A stretch of DNA of 64,000 nt from Curtobacterium sp. L6-1 (GCF_018885305.1 NZ_CP076544.1:3338815-3402814), one strand, 5' to 3'; shown: positions 40,110-49,451, numbered from the stretch's first letter. The notes: a model not told the origin generated them from the letters alone. A program made the numbers and translations.

Positions 40110-41570
40110 ATGGACACCCTGGCCGCGCTCGCCGCATCCCAGTCATCGACCCAGGTCGTCATCGACCAGCTCGTCGCCTTCGGCCACGAGGCACTCAAGT
40201 ACGTCCCCGTCGGCATCGCCGGTGTGATCGTGTGGGCCCTGTGGCTCTACCGCGTCGTGCTGTCGGCGCGGGCGAAGCCGGTCCGCAACGGCTTCCGCAC
40301 CACGACCTCCGTCGTCGTGCCGAGCTACCACGAGGACCCCGACATCCTGCTCCGCTGCCTCGACTCGTGGCGGTCGCAGCACCCCGACGAGATCATCATC
40401 GTGCTCGACGTCGCCGACACCGAGGCGTACCGCCGCATCGTCGCCGTCGGGGACCCGACCGTGAAGCCGGTCCTGTTCCACCACGCCGGCAAGCGCAGTG
40501 CCCTCGGGCAGGGCATCCGGCTCGCCCGCTACGACGTCGTCGTCCTCGTCGACTCGGACACCAGCTGGGAGCCCGGCCTGCTCGAGAACGTGCAGATGCC
40601 GTTCGTCGACACCACCGTCGGCGGCGTCGGCACGCAGCAGAACGTGTACCAGCGCAACTCGAGCATCTGGCGGATCATCGCCGACTGGCTCGTCAACCTC
40701 CGGTACTTCAACTACGTCCCCGCCATGGGTGCCGCCGGTGCCGTCCCGTGCCTGTCCGGCCGCACCGCCGCGTACCGCCGCTCGGCCGTGCTGCCGGTCC
40801 TGGACAACCTCGAGAACGAGTTCTTCCTCGGTCGCCGCTGCGTGGCCGGTGACGACGGCCGCCTCACGTGGCTCGTGCTCGCCTCGGGGTTCAAGACCGT
40901 GCACCAGGAGAGCGCGAAGGCCCTCTCGATGTTCCCGGCCACGGGCAAGGCGTTCTTCAAGCAGCGCATCCGCTGGAGCCGCAACTCGTACCGCACCTAC
41001 CTGACGGCCATCGCCAAGGGCTGGATCTGGCGCGTGCCCTTCGTGACGAAGATCACCGTGCTGCAGATCATCCTCACCCCGGTGACCATGGGCATCACCA
41101 TGTGGTACCTGCTGTTCAGCCGCCTCGAGCTCAGCGTCATCGGCGCCGCGTTCACCATCGCCTGGCTGCTCGCCGGCCGTGCCGTCCGTGGGTTCTCGAA
41201 CCTCCGCCGCCACCCGCTCGACATCTTCGTGCTGCCGGTGCTCGCCCTCGTGGTCATCGTCATCGCGCTGCCGATCAAGGTCTTCTCGTTCATCACCATG
41301 AACAAGCAGGGGTGGCTCACCCGGCACGCCGACCAGATGGGCGGCGACGGCCAGACCGCCGCGACCCTCGAGCGTCCGACCACCCACGGGACCGGGCAGT
41401 CCGCACCGGTCGCCCCGCCGCTGACCGTCCCCGCACCGGGGTTCGCCACCACGGCGGCACCCGCACCGGCCGCGCCGACGACCGTCGCCCCGGCCGCCAC
41501 CACGTCCGGAGCCGGACGTGTCCCGGTCCCCGCACCGGGCCTCCAGGCCGGAGAGGTCGCCGCAGCATGA
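40110..41570 (+). CDS. Processive family 2 glycosyltransferase (hyaluronan/alginate synthase-like)
   Basis: A 486-residue membrane protein. After a hydrophobic segment (about residues 30-52) comes a GT2 catalytic domain: VVVPSYHEDPDIL, LVDSDTSWEP (the DxD metal/sugar site, near residue 148), GDDGRLTW (acid catalyst region, near 248) and KQRIRWSRN (the QxxRW product-binding motif, near 283). Three or four membrane segments follow (about 310-410), then an Ala/Pro tail. This layout is that of synthases that polymerise and extrude a polysaccharide through their own channel, such as hyaluronan and alginate (Alg8) synthases. The ATGA overlap with a beta-helix gene marks one operon. The sugar is unknown. 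GAAGGA stands before ATG. Confidence 0.9.
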   Translation: MDTLAALAASQSSTQVVIDQLVAFGHEALKYVPVGIAGVIVWALWLYRVVLSARAKPVRNGFRTTTSVVVPSYHEDPDILLRCLDSWRSQHPDEIIIVLDVADTEAYRRIVAVGDPTVKPVLFHHAGKRSALGQGIRLARYDVVVLVDSDTSWEPGLLENVQMPFVDTTVGGVGTQQNVYQRNSSIWRIIADWLVNLRYFNYVPAMGAAGAVPCLSGRTAAYRRSAVLPVLDNLENEFFLGRRCVAGDDGRLTWLVLASGFKTVHQESAKALSMFPATGKAFFKQRIRWSRNSYRTYLTAIAKGWIWRVPFVTKITVLQIILTPVTMGITMWYLLFSRLELSVIGAAFTIAWLLAGRAVRGFSNLRRHPLDIFVLPVLALVVIVIALPIKVFSFITMNKQGWLTRHADQMGGDGQTAATLERPTTHGTGQSAPVAPPLTVPAPGFATTAAPAPAAPTTVAPAATTSGAGRVPVPAPGLQAGEVAAA

Positions 41571-43627
41571 GCACCGGACCCACCCCCGCGTCCGCCGCGC
41601 GCCGCGGCACCCGCACCGGCCGGCTCGCGACGAGCGCCGTGCTCGCCCTCGCGCTCGCCGGCGCCGCAGCCCTCACCGTCCCGACGGCCGCCGACGCGGC
41701 GACCCCGGGCAGCTCCCGGGCCGCCGACGGGTCCACCGTCGTCACGGGCGACGCCTACCCGGGCAGCCCGAACAAGGAGGCGAAGCTCGTCGCCGCCGAG
41801 AACGAGCGGATCTACAACGTGCGGGCCCTCGCGTCCGCCGCGCGGTGGAGCGGACTCGTCACGACGAAGCCGTACCGACTCGCGACGGGCAGCTCCTACA
41901 CGCTCGTCCTCGTCGCCCGCGGCTCGGCGTACACCGTCGACGACCTCAAGCGACTCGCACCCTCGACGTTCGTCAAGCAGCCCGACGGGTCGTACCTGCT
42001 CAGCGAGAACATCGTCGTCGAGAACGGCGCGACCCTGCGGCTCACCAGCCCGGACGGCCTGCACATCCACCTGCAGAGCGACGACCGCGGCTTCGTGTCG
42101 ATCGTCACGCAGGCCGGGGCGCTCCAGATCGCCGGTTCCGCCAAGGCCCCGGTCGTCATCGACTCGTGGGACCCGCAGGCCGGCAAGGTCGACACCGACA
42201 CCACCGACGGGCGTTCCTACGTCCGCGTGCAGGGCGGCACCGCCACCCTGAGCTACGCGGCCTTCCGCGACCTCGGGTTCTGGAGCGGCACCACCGGGGG
42301 CGTCTCGCTCACCGGCACGGACCTCTCCACGCTCGACGCGGCGTCCGGCACCCAGGCCGCGAAGACCCTGCGCACGACGAAGGACGTCTTCGGCAGCACC
42401 CTGCTGCCGACCGGCGCGGTCGACGGCACCACCCCCGGCGAGAGCACGGCCGCGGGCGCGTACAGCTTCGTGTCCGCGAAGATCCAGCACACCGAGTTCG
42501 ACGGCAACGCGTACGGTTTGTTCCTCACCAGCGCGGACGGCATCGTCATGTCGGACTCCACCATCGAACACTCGCTCATCGACGGACTCGTCCTGCACCG
42601 CTACGTGACGAACAGCACGCTGTCCTCGGTCGACTCGCACGACAACGGGGTGGACGGGATCAAGATGACCCGCGCCTCCACCGGCATCGTCCTCAGCCAG
42701 GTCACCGCGAACCGCAACGGGCGCAACGGCATCACGCTGAACGGCGGGGCGCTCGCCGACGGCCCGAACGCGGTCGGCATGCCCACCGGCGACTACGGCA
42801 ACAACTCCCTGACCGACAGCACCGCGTCGGACAACGGCCGCTACGGCGTCGAGGTCCTCGGCGGCGAGAACGTCAAGGTCAGCGGCTCCACCATGGACGG
42901 CAACCGGATGGGGATCGTCGTCGGGCAGGAGGCCGTGAAGACCACGATCCGCAACAACGTCGTCAAGGGGTCCATCCAGAACGGCATCGCGGTCCTGGAC
43001 GGCGTGCGCTCGTCGGAGGTCAGCGACAACACGATCGCCGGCGCGGACATCGGCATCTACAGCCGTGGCTCCGACGCCGACGTGGACGGCAACGAGATCT
43101 CCGGCGCCCGCACCCACGGCGTCACCGTGGTCGGACCGTCGAAGGGCACGACCGTCACCGGCAACTCGGTCGCGGGCAAGGGGCCGAGCGCCATCGACCT
43201 GGCGCGTGCCGACCAGGCCGTCCAGCGCGGCAACACCACCACCGGGTGGCAGTCCACGAAGCCGCTCCTCGTCACCCTGCGCGGGATCTTCCAGCCGCTG
43301 ACGGTGCTGTGGCTGATCCTGCTGCTCGTCGTGCTCGCCGCGGCGATCGGCGGCGTGATCCGTGGCCGTCGCGGTGAGCAGCGCGAGCACCCGTACGCCG
43401 GGCAGGCGCCGCTGTCCTCGTTCACCGCCGGGGTCGTGGACCCGACCACACTGGGGCTGCCCGCGTCGCCGATCTCGGCACCGACCGCGGCGCAGACCAC
43501 GGCACCCGAGCAGCCGACGGGGGAGCCGGACGCCGGCCGCCGCGCCGCCCACGCCGCCCGGTCCGAGGAGGCCGACACCACCAGGGCCGACGGCTCCGAC
43601 CCCGCCCTCGCGGCGCCGGCACGGTGA
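41567..43627 (+). CDS. Surface parallel beta-helix protein with C-terminal membrane anchor
   Basis: A 686-residue protein. Residues 1-45 form an Ala-rich signal (ADA cleavage). Residues about 60-280 contain a distinct domain that begins GSTVVTGDAYPGSPNKEAKLV and ends near YAAFRDLGFWSG. From about 300 to 560 there are repeated turns with Asn, Gly and Ser at regular spacing (e.g. SVDSHDNGVDGIKM, TVSGNSVAG), the pattern of PbH1 repeats. A single membrane segment lies near residues 576-600 (LTVLWLILLLVVLAAAIGG), followed by a basic and Ala/Pro tail. The protein is probably fixed in the membrane, helix outside. Parallel beta-helix enzymes include polysaccharide lyases and mannuronan C5-epimerases. 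GTGA couples it to the next gene. Confidence 0.82.
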   Translation: MSTGPTPASAARRGTRTGRLATSAVLALALAGAAALTVPTAADAATPGSSRAADGSTVVTGDAYPGSPNKEAKLVAAENERIYNVRALASAARWSGLVTTKPYRLATGSSYTLVLVARGSAYTVDDLKRLAPSTFVKQPDGSYLLSENIVVENGATLRLTSPDGLHIHLQSDDRGFVSIVTQAGALQIAGSAKAPVVIDSWDPQAGKVDTDTTDGRSYVRVQGGTATLSYAAFRDLGFWSGTTGGVSLTGTDLSTLDAASGTQAAKTLRTTKDVFGSTLLPTGAVDGTTPGESTAAGAYSFVSAKIQHTEFDGNAYGLFLTSADGIVMSDSTIEHSLIDGLVLHRYVTNSTLSSVDSHDNGVDGIKMTRASTGIVLSQVTANRNGRNGITLNGGALADGPNAVGMPTGDYGNNSLTDSTASDNGRYGVEVLGGENVKVSGSTMDGNRMGIVVGQEAVKTTIRNNVVKGSIQNGIAVLDGVRSSEVSDNTIAGADIGIYSRGSDADVDGNEISGARTHGVTVVGPSKGTTVTGNSVAGKGPSAIDLARADQAVQRGNTTTGWQSTKPLLVTLRGIFQPLTVLWLILLLVVLAAAIGGVIRGRRGEQREHPYAGQAPLSSFTAGVVDPTTLGLPASPISAPTAAQTTAPEQPTGEPDAGRRAAHAARSEEADTTRADGSDPALAAPAR

Positions 43628-44844
43628 CCCGGATGCCGGACCGCTTCCGACGACACCGTGTCCAGCTCGTCTCGGGCGCCGTCGGCCTCGTGGTGGGTGC
43701 CGTGCTCGTCGGCGGGATCTGGGGTGTCAGCGCCGCCGTCACCGGGCCGGACACCGTCGCCGCTCCGCCGACCTCGACGGCGTCCGCCCCGGCCGACGCC
43801 CAGGGCGCCCCGACACCGAGCCGCACGCCCGAGCTCGGCCCCCTCGACGGGGACGGCGCCGCGAACGGTGCCGACCCGGACGCGACGCCCGGCCCGGGCA
43901 GCGCGACGAGCGGGACGAGCGGCCGCACCCCCGCCGCCGGTCCCGCCGCCTCGTGCGGGACGCCCACCGTCCGCGTGGGCACCGCCGACGCGCTCACGAA
44001 GGCACTCGACCGTGCGCGGGCGGGCGACGTCATCGCCCTGGCCGACGGCACCTACCAGGGCACGTTCGAGGGCACCGCGACCGGGACGGCCGCCCAGCCG
44101 ATCGCACTCTGCGGTGGGAGCGGGGCCGTGCTCGACGGCGGCGACCCCTCCGACGGCTACGTGCTCCACCTGGACGGCGCCGCGTACTGGACGCTCTCCG
44201 GCTTCACGGTGCAGAACGGGCAGAAGGGCGTGATGCTCGACGACACCCAGCACTCGGTGCTGCAGGGGCTCACGGTCCGGCGGACGGGCGACGAGGCGGT
44301 GCACCTCCGGGCGAACAGCAGCGACAACACCGTCCGGGGCAACAGCGTCTCCGACACCGGCCTGCGCAAGCCGAAGTTCGGCGAGGGCATCTACGTCGGC
44401 TCCTCGAAGAACAACTGGTGCAAGGTCTCCGACTGCCAGCCGGACCGGAGCGACCGCAACGTCGTCACGGGCAACACCGTGGCGGACACCGCGGCCGAGA
44501 ACGTCGACATCAAGGAGGGCACCACCGGCGGCGTGCTCTCGGACAACTCCTTCGACGGTGCCGGTATGCAGGGGCAGAACCACGCGGACTCGTGGGTCGA
44601 CGTCAAGGGCAACGGCTGGAGCATCACGGGGAACCGCGGCACGAACTCGATCCTCGACGGGTTCCAGACGCACGAGCTGCTCTCCGGCTGGGGGACCGAC
44701 AACACGTTCTCCGGCAACACGGTCGACCTGGGCAACAGCGACGGCGTCGCGTTCGCGTTCCGTCCGGTGCTCGGGAACACCGTCTCGTGCGACAACGACG
44801 TGGTGGGCTCGAACGAGTTCTCGACCACGACGTGCACGGGGTGA
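43624..44844 (+). CDS. Second parallel beta-helix protein, N-terminally anchored
   Basis: A 406-residue protein starting GTG in a GTGA overlap. A basic N-terminus is followed by one membrane segment (about residues 14-38) and a Pro/Ala/Asp linker to about 110. Residues 115-400 carry parallel beta-helix repeats: GDVIALADGTYQG, AAYWTLSGFTVQNG, NTVRGNSVSD, NVVTGNTVADTAAENVDI. The first rungs and the EGIYVGSS block resemble chondroitinase-B/alginate-lyase-like (PL6-type) folds, though no catalytic residues can be confirmed. Several Cys may form disulfides outside the cell. It completes the GT2 operon and is the obvious candidate to trim or modify the polymer made by the GT2. Confidence 0.8.
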   Translation: MTRMPDRFRRHRVQLVSGAVGLVVGAVLVGGIWGVSAAVTGPDTVAAPPTSTASAPADAQGAPTPSRTPELGPLDGDGAANGADPDATPGPGSATSGTSGRTPAAGPAASCGTPTVRVGTADALTKALDRARAGDVIALADGTYQGTFEGTATGTAAQPIALCGGSGAVLDGGDPSDGYVLHLDGAAYWTLSGFTVQNGQKGVMLDDTQHSVLQGLTVRRTGDEAVHLRANSSDNTVRGNSVSDTGLRKPKFGEGIYVGSSKNNWCKVSDCQPDRSDRNVVTGNTVADTAAENVDIKEGTTGGVLSDNSFDGAGMQGQNHADSWVDVKGNGWSITGNRGTNSILDGFQTHELLSGWGTDNTFSGNTVDLGNSDGVAFAFRPVLGNTVSCDNDVVGSNEFSTTTCTG

Positions 44845-44845
44845 G

Positions 44846-44930
44846 CGGCCGGTGACCAGCCGATCGGCGGCCGGTGACGGGCCGATCGGCGGCCGGTGAC
44901 CGGCCGGTGACCGGCCGGTGACCGGCCGCG
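44846..44930. repeat. Tandem repeats after the polysaccharide operon
   Basis: A 22-base unit (CGGCCGGTGACCAGCCGATC type) occurs twice, then the 11-base CGGCCGGTGAC occurs three times. It begins immediately after the stop codon. Confidence 0.8.
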
Positions 44931-45024
44931 GGCGCGCACGCCCCGCCCGCGGCTGACCGGCCCCGCTCGCCCCCGCGCCGGGCCGGACGACGACGAACCC
45001 GCACCCCGGCGCAGCCGCGACGGG

Positions 45025-45030
45025 TAGCGT
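45025..45030 (+). promoter_or_regulatory. -10 element of the maltokinase gene, leaderless type
   Basis: TAGCGT ends seven bases before ATG at 45038. Confidence 0.5.
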
Positions 45031-45037
45031 CCCCGAC

Positions 45038-46357
45038 ATGACCGACGCCGTGCACGCCGACCCCCTCGAGACAGCAGTCGCCGGTTGGATGGCCGACCAA
45101 CGCTGGTACGCCGCCAAGGGCGGGACCCCCCGCACCACCGTCATCGCCGAGCGGACCGCCCGGACGGACGAGGTCACCGTCCGCACGCTCTTCGTCCTCG
45201 ACGACGCCCCCACCGGCCCCGTGCTCTACCAGGTGCCGCTCACGGTCCGGGCGACGCCCGAGCCGTCCCTGGCTCACGCGCTCGTCGCCGAGGTCGACGG
45301 GGCCACCGTGTACGACGCCCCGCACGACGTCGCCTACGCCCGCTGGCTGCTCGGCCGCATCGAGGCCGACGGCGAGCACGTCGGCCCGGTCCGCTCGGCC
45401 CGGGTGCTGAGCGGCGAGCAGTCGAACACGTCGGTGATCTGCGACACGGACGAGAACGGGCAGGTCATCACGAAGGTGTTCCGGGTCCTGCACCACGGCG
45501 ACAACCCCGACGTGACCACCCAGCGCGCGCTCTCGGCCGCCGGGTCGGTCCGGGTCCCGCGCACGTTCGGCGCCCTGTCCGGGGAGTGGCCGGACGCCGG
45601 GCAGCCCGGTGGGTCCGCAACCGGACACCTCGCCTTCGCGCAGGAGTTCCTGCCCGGGCTCGAGGACGCCTGGCGCGTGGCCCTCACCGCCGCGCGGACG
45701 GGCACGTCCTTCGCGAGCGACGCCGACCGCCTCGGTGCCGCCCTCGCCGAGGTGCACACGGTCCTGGCCGGTGCGATGCCCACCGCGACCGCCGGCCCGG
45801 AGCAGGTCGACGAGGCGATCGCGACGATGCGGCGACGACTCGACACCGCCGCCGCCGAGGTGCCGCAGGTCGCGGAGCACGCCGACGCCGTGGCCCGCGT
45901 CTACGACCGCGCGGCGACGGTGCCGTGGCCGACCATGCAGCGCATCCACGGCGACCTGCACCTCGGGCAGGTCCTGTCCGCGCCGGAGCCCCGCGGGTGG
46001 GTGTTCCTCGACTTCGAGGGCGAACCCCTCCGTCCGATGCCCGAGCGGTCGCGCCCGGACGTGGCCCTGCGGGACGTCGCCGGCATGCTGCGCTCGTTCG
46101 ACTACGTGGCCGGCGCCCTGGCCCACGAGGACGAGCCCGTCGACACCGGGGACTGGTCCGAGCAGGCCCGCCACGCCTTCCTGGACGGCTACGCCCGGGG
46201 GAGCGGCTCCGACCTGCTGGCGCACCGCGCGCTGCTCGACGCCTTCGAGCTCGACAAGGCCGTGTACGAGGTCGTGTACGAGGCGCGGAACCGACCGACG
46301 TGGGTCGGGATCCCGGTCGCCGCGGTGGACCGGCTGGTCGCGCGCGCCGCGGGCTGA
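45038..46357 (+). CDS. Maltokinase-like protein
   Basis: A 439-residue kinase. It matches maltokinase (Mak/Pep2): DQRWYAAKGG at the N-terminal cap, VLSGEQSNTSVI nucleotide-binding loop, VFRVLHHGDNPDV, MQRIHGDLHLGQVL (catalytic Asp region, near residue 305) and FEGEPLRPMPERSRPDVALRDVAGML in parts. The enzyme phosphorylates maltose with ATP to maltose-1-phosphate, the donor for GlgE in alpha-glucan synthesis. The usual partner treS, and glgE or glgB, are not in the window, so it acts from a distance or has another substrate. It has a leaderless promoter and a palindromic terminator of its own. Confidence 0.85.
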   Translation: MTDAVHADPLETAVAGWMADQRWYAAKGGTPRTTVIAERTARTDEVTVRTLFVLDDAPTGPVLYQVPLTVRATPEPSLAHALVAEVDGATVYDAPHDVAYARWLLGRIEADGEHVGPVRSARVLSGEQSNTSVICDTDENGQVITKVFRVLHHGDNPDVTTQRALSAAGSVRVPRTFGALSGEWPDAGQPGGSATGHLAFAQEFLPGLEDAWRVALTAARTGTSFASDADRLGAALAEVHTVLAGAMPTATAGPEQVDEAIATMRRRLDTAAAEVPQVAEHADAVARVYDRAATVPWPTMQRIHGDLHLGQVLSAPEPRGWVFLDFEGEPLRPMPERSRPDVALRDVAGMLRSFDYVAGALAHEDEPVDTGDWSEQARHAFLDGYARGSGSDLLAHRALLDAFELDKAVYEVVYEARNRPTWVGIPVAAVDRLVARAAG

Positions 46358-46408
46358 GCCGCGACCGGCGGCCGGGGAGCCGCCCCGCGGGGCGGTGCGT
46401 GACCGCAC

Positions 46409-46456
46409 GACGGACGGGAGGCCCGTGGCGACACCGCCACAGGCCTCCCGTCCGTC
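46409..46456. terminator. Bidirectional terminator palindrome
   Basis: Arms GACGGACGGGAGGCC... and its complement pair over about 21 of 22 positions with one C/A mismatch and a 4-base loop. It lies between convergent maltokinase and DUF1844 genes and shares the core of the palindrome at 5391. Confidence 0.8.
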
Positions 46457-46468
46457 AGTCCGGACCGA

Positions 46469-46849
46469 TCAGGTGACCGGCCCGGTGTACTTCTCGCCCG
46501 GACCCTTGCCCGGCGCGTCCGGGATCGCCGACGCCTCGCGGAAGGCCAGCTGCACCGAGCGCAGGCCGTCGCGCAGCGGGCGGGCGTGCTGGTCGCCGAT
46601 CTCGGTGGCGGCGGCGGTGACCAGGCCGGCCAGCGAGGTGATGAGCTTGCGCGCCTCGTCCAGGTCGGTCTGCCGCTCCGGGTCGTCCGCCAGGCCGACC
46701 TTGACTGCGGCCGCGCTGAGCAGGTGCACGGCGACGGTGTTGACCAGTTCGATCGCGGGGACCTCGGAGATGTCCCTGGCGGCGTCGTCCGCGCCGTCGG
46801 GCCCGATCTCGTCGGATCCGGGGGTGGCGTTGCTCGGGGTGTCGGTCAC
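46469..46849 (-). CDS. DUF1844 domain protein
   Basis: A 126-residue protein starting GTG with ribosome site AGGAG. The blocks RDISEVPAIELVNTVAVHLLSAAAVKVGL and ARKLITSLAGLV (near residue 70) are typical of DUF1844, a conserved small helical family adjacent to infC in many actinobacteria. Function is unknown. It is divergent from infC with a shared 294-base upstream region. Confidence 0.9.
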   Translation of the reverse strand: MTDTPSNATPGSDEIGPDGADDAARDISEVPAIELVNTVAVHLLSAAAVKVGLADDPERQTDLDEARKLITSLAGLVTAAATEIGDQHARPLRDGLRSVQLAFREASAIPDAPGKGPGEKYTGPVT

Positions 46850-46862
46850 GGTGCTCCTCTGC

Positions 46863-46868
46863 TAGACT
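46863..46868 (+). promoter_or_regulatory. -10 element of the infC operon
   Basis: TAGACT stands 276 bases upstream of the infC start. Transcription from it gives a leader of about 265 bases. No clear -35 hexamer. Confidence 0.5.
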
Positions 46869-46874
46869 CGCCGA

Positions 46875-47143
46875 CGGCAGACACTGTCCGCGCGCCCGGA
46901 AGCTTCCGGGGGTCAGGACGGTGTCACGAAAGAGGAGTTCCTCCCACCCGTGGCTGCACCAAGGCTACCGGGTCACCACCGCTCCGCCGGAGCCCACCAC
47001 GTGGGTGCTGGTCGGCCGGACCGCAAGGGTCGGCGTCGGGCGGCTGCCGAACGGGTCCCGATCCGTGCGTCAGATCTCCTCTCTCGTGCCGTCGTCCCGG
47101 GCACACGCCCCGGACGGCCACCACCTGATTGAAGGAGCTCCGC
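46875..47143 (+). promoter_or_regulatory. Long leader of infC-rpmI-rplT
   Basis: There is no supportable gene here. A hairpin CCCGGAAG/CTTCCGGG lies at about 46897-46911 and further GC-rich stems follow. A segment AGGAGTTCCTCC near 46931 could pair with the ribosome site AAGGAG at 47132. Such long leaders before infC operons are used elsewhere for feedback control by L20 or IF3, but the structure here is not a match I can name. Confidence 0.35.
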
Positions 47144-47794
<651 letters not shown>

Positions 47795-47857
47795 GTCCTC
47801 CCAGGCCGATCCCGCGCTCGACGCGGCCCCCCATCCACCCCACGGAAAGGCACCACG

Positions 47858-48052
47858 ATGCCCAAGCAGAAGACCCACTCCGGGTCGAAGAAGCGCTTCA
47901 AGGTCACCGGCAGCGGCAAGATCATGAAGCAGCAGGCCGGTATGCGTCACAACCTCGAGGTCAAGTCTGCCAAGCGCAAGGCCCGCCTCAACGAGGACCA
48001 GGTCCTCTCGAAGGCCGACGCCAAGAACGTCAAGAAGCTCCTCGGCCACTGA
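47858..48052 (+). CDS. rpmI: Ribosomal protein L35
   Basis: A 64-residue basic protein with [21 protein letters not shown] split into [13 protein letters not shown] and VTGSGK, the family signature, and ending KNVKKLLGH. Part of the 50S subunit, co-transcribed with infC and rplT. Ribosome site GGAAAGG. Confidence 0.98.
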   Translation: MPKQKTHSGSKKRFKVTGSGKIMKQQAGMRHNLEVKSAKRKARLNEDQVLSKADAKNVKKLLGH

Positions 48053-48081
48053 GCCGGCCCGGAACGTAAAGGAACAGACCA

Positions 48082-48465
48082 ATGGCAAGAGTGAAGAGAG
48101 CGGTCAACGCCGCCAAGAAGCGCCGCGTCATCCTCGAGCGCGCCGAGGGCTACCGCGGCCAGCGTTCGCGCCTGTACCGCAAGGCGAAGGAGCAGGTCAC
48201 CCACTCCCTCGTCTACGCGTACCGCGACCGTCACGCGAAGAAGGGCGAGTTCCGTCGCCTCTGGATCCAGCGCATCAACGCTGCGTCCCGTGCGAACGGC
48301 CTGACCTACAACCGCCTGATCCAGGGGCTCAACCTGGCCGGCGTCGAGGTCGACCGTCGCATCCTCGCCGACCTCGCGGTCAACAACGCCGAGACGTTCG
48401 CCGCGCTCGTCGAGACCGCCAAGAAGGCCCTGCCGGCCGACACCTCGGCGCCGAAGGCAGCCTGA
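48082..48465 (+). CDS. rplT: Ribosomal protein L20
   Basis: A 127-residue 50S protein: [14 protein letters not shown] at the start, [22 protein letters not shown] and [21 protein letters not shown] with the usual 117-128 length. It binds 23S rRNA early in 50S assembly. A terminator hairpin follows. Confidence 0.98.
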   Translation: MARVKRAVNAAKKRRVILERAEGYRGQRSRLYRKAKEQVTHSLVYAYRDRHAKKGEFRRLWIQRINAASRANGLTYNRLIQGLNLAGVEVDRRILADLAVNNAETFAALVETAKKALPADTSAPKAA

Positions 48466-48483
48466 GCCACGTCACCGTGCACC

Positions 48484-48515
48484 GGAACCCCCGCTCCAGA
48501 CGGAGTGGGGGTTCC
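48484..48515 (+). terminator. Terminator of the infC operon
   Basis: GGAACCCCC...GGGGGTTCC with an inner CTCC/GGAG pair; followed by T-containing sequence. Confidence 0.8.
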
Positions 48516-48581
48516 GTCGTTCCCAGGGGGCGGCGGCAGCGCGTCCGCCGCGACCCGGTCGTGGCCCCGGACGGACGTTCC

Positions 48582-48587
48582 TAGACT
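48582..48587 (+). promoter_or_regulatory. -10 element of the rRNA methyltransferase gene, leaderless type
   Basis: TAGACT ends six bases before GTG at 48594. Confidence 0.6.
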
Positions 48588-48593
48588 GAGCAC

Positions 48594-49451
48594 GTGAGCG
48601 ATCTCCTCGAGAACCCCCGTGCCGGCCGTGTCAAGGCCGTGGCCGCCCTGGCCAAGAAGGACGTCCGCGCCGAGACCGGGCTGTTCCTGCTCGAGGGGCC
48701 GCAGGCGGTGCGCGAGGCGATCGAGTACCGCCCCGAGCTCCTCCGTGAGCTCTACGTCACGCCGACGGCGGCGGCCCGCCACGGCCTCGACGACGCGCCC
48801 GTCGACACGTGGTTCGTGACGGAGCAGGTGCTCGACGCGATGGCGGACACCGTGACCCCACAGGGCGTCGTCGCGGTGTGCCAGCAGTTCCCGACGTCGG
48901 TCAAGGACGTCTTCCCCGAGGCCGGCCCGGAGGCGCGGGTCGACGCCGACACGTCGGGCGAGCTGCCCGGGCTGGTCGCGATCCTCGAGGAGGTCCGGGA
49001 CCCCGGCAACGCCGGCACCATCATCCGGGCCGCCGACTCCGCGGGCGCGGACGCCGTGGTCCTGACCGGACGCAGCGTCGACCCGTACAACCCGAAGGTG
49101 GTCCGCTCGACCACCGGGTCGCTCTTCCACGTTCCGGTGTCGGTCGGGGTGACGCTCGCCGACACGGTCGAGCGGGCGCGCGGCCTCGGGTACACGATCC
49201 TGGCCGCCGACGTCTCGGGCGACGACCTGCCGGACGTGCGTGCCGACGGGATGCTCGACGGGCCGACCGTCTGGGTCTTCGGGAACGAGGCCCGCGGGCT
49301 CACCAGCGAGGACCTCGCGCTCGTGGACCGTGCCGTCAAGGTCCCGATCTACGGCCGCGCGGAGTCGATGAACCTCGCCACGGCCGCCTCGGTCTGCCTG
49401 TACGAGAGCGCGTTCGCCCAGCGGAGCCGACGCGGGGCCGCGCGGGCCTGA
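48594..49451 (+). CDS. TrmH/SpoU-family RNA methyltransferase
   Basis: A 285-residue SPOUT enzyme using SAM to methylate the 2'-O of RNA. N-terminal substrate-binding region (FLLEGPQAVREAIEY, near residue 33) and knot motifs: EEVRDPGNAGTIIRAADSAGAD (motif I), VFGNEARGL (motif II) and VPIYGRAESMNLATAASVCLYE (motif III) are intact. Location after rplT is common in actinobacteria. Likely a 23S rRNA Um/Gm methylase, unassigned site. Confidence 0.93.
   Translation: MSDLLENPRAGRVKAVAALAKKDVRAETGLFLLEGPQAVREAIEYRPELLRELYVTPTAAARHGLDDAPVDTWFVTEQVLDAMADTVTPQGVVAVCQQFPTSVKDVFPEAGPEARVDADTSGELPGLVAILEEVRDPGNAGTIIRAADSAGADAVVLTGRSVDPYNPKVVRSTTGSLFHVPVSVGVTLADTVERARGLGYTILAADVSGDDLPDVRADGMLDGPTVWVFGNEARGLTSEDLALVDRAVKVPIYGRAESMNLATAASVCLYESAFAQRSRRGAARA

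Noticed and set aside
47129..47143. TTG start for infC
   Set aside because: It would place the ribosome site AAGGAG inside the coding region; ATC at 47144 fits the family and its autoregulation.
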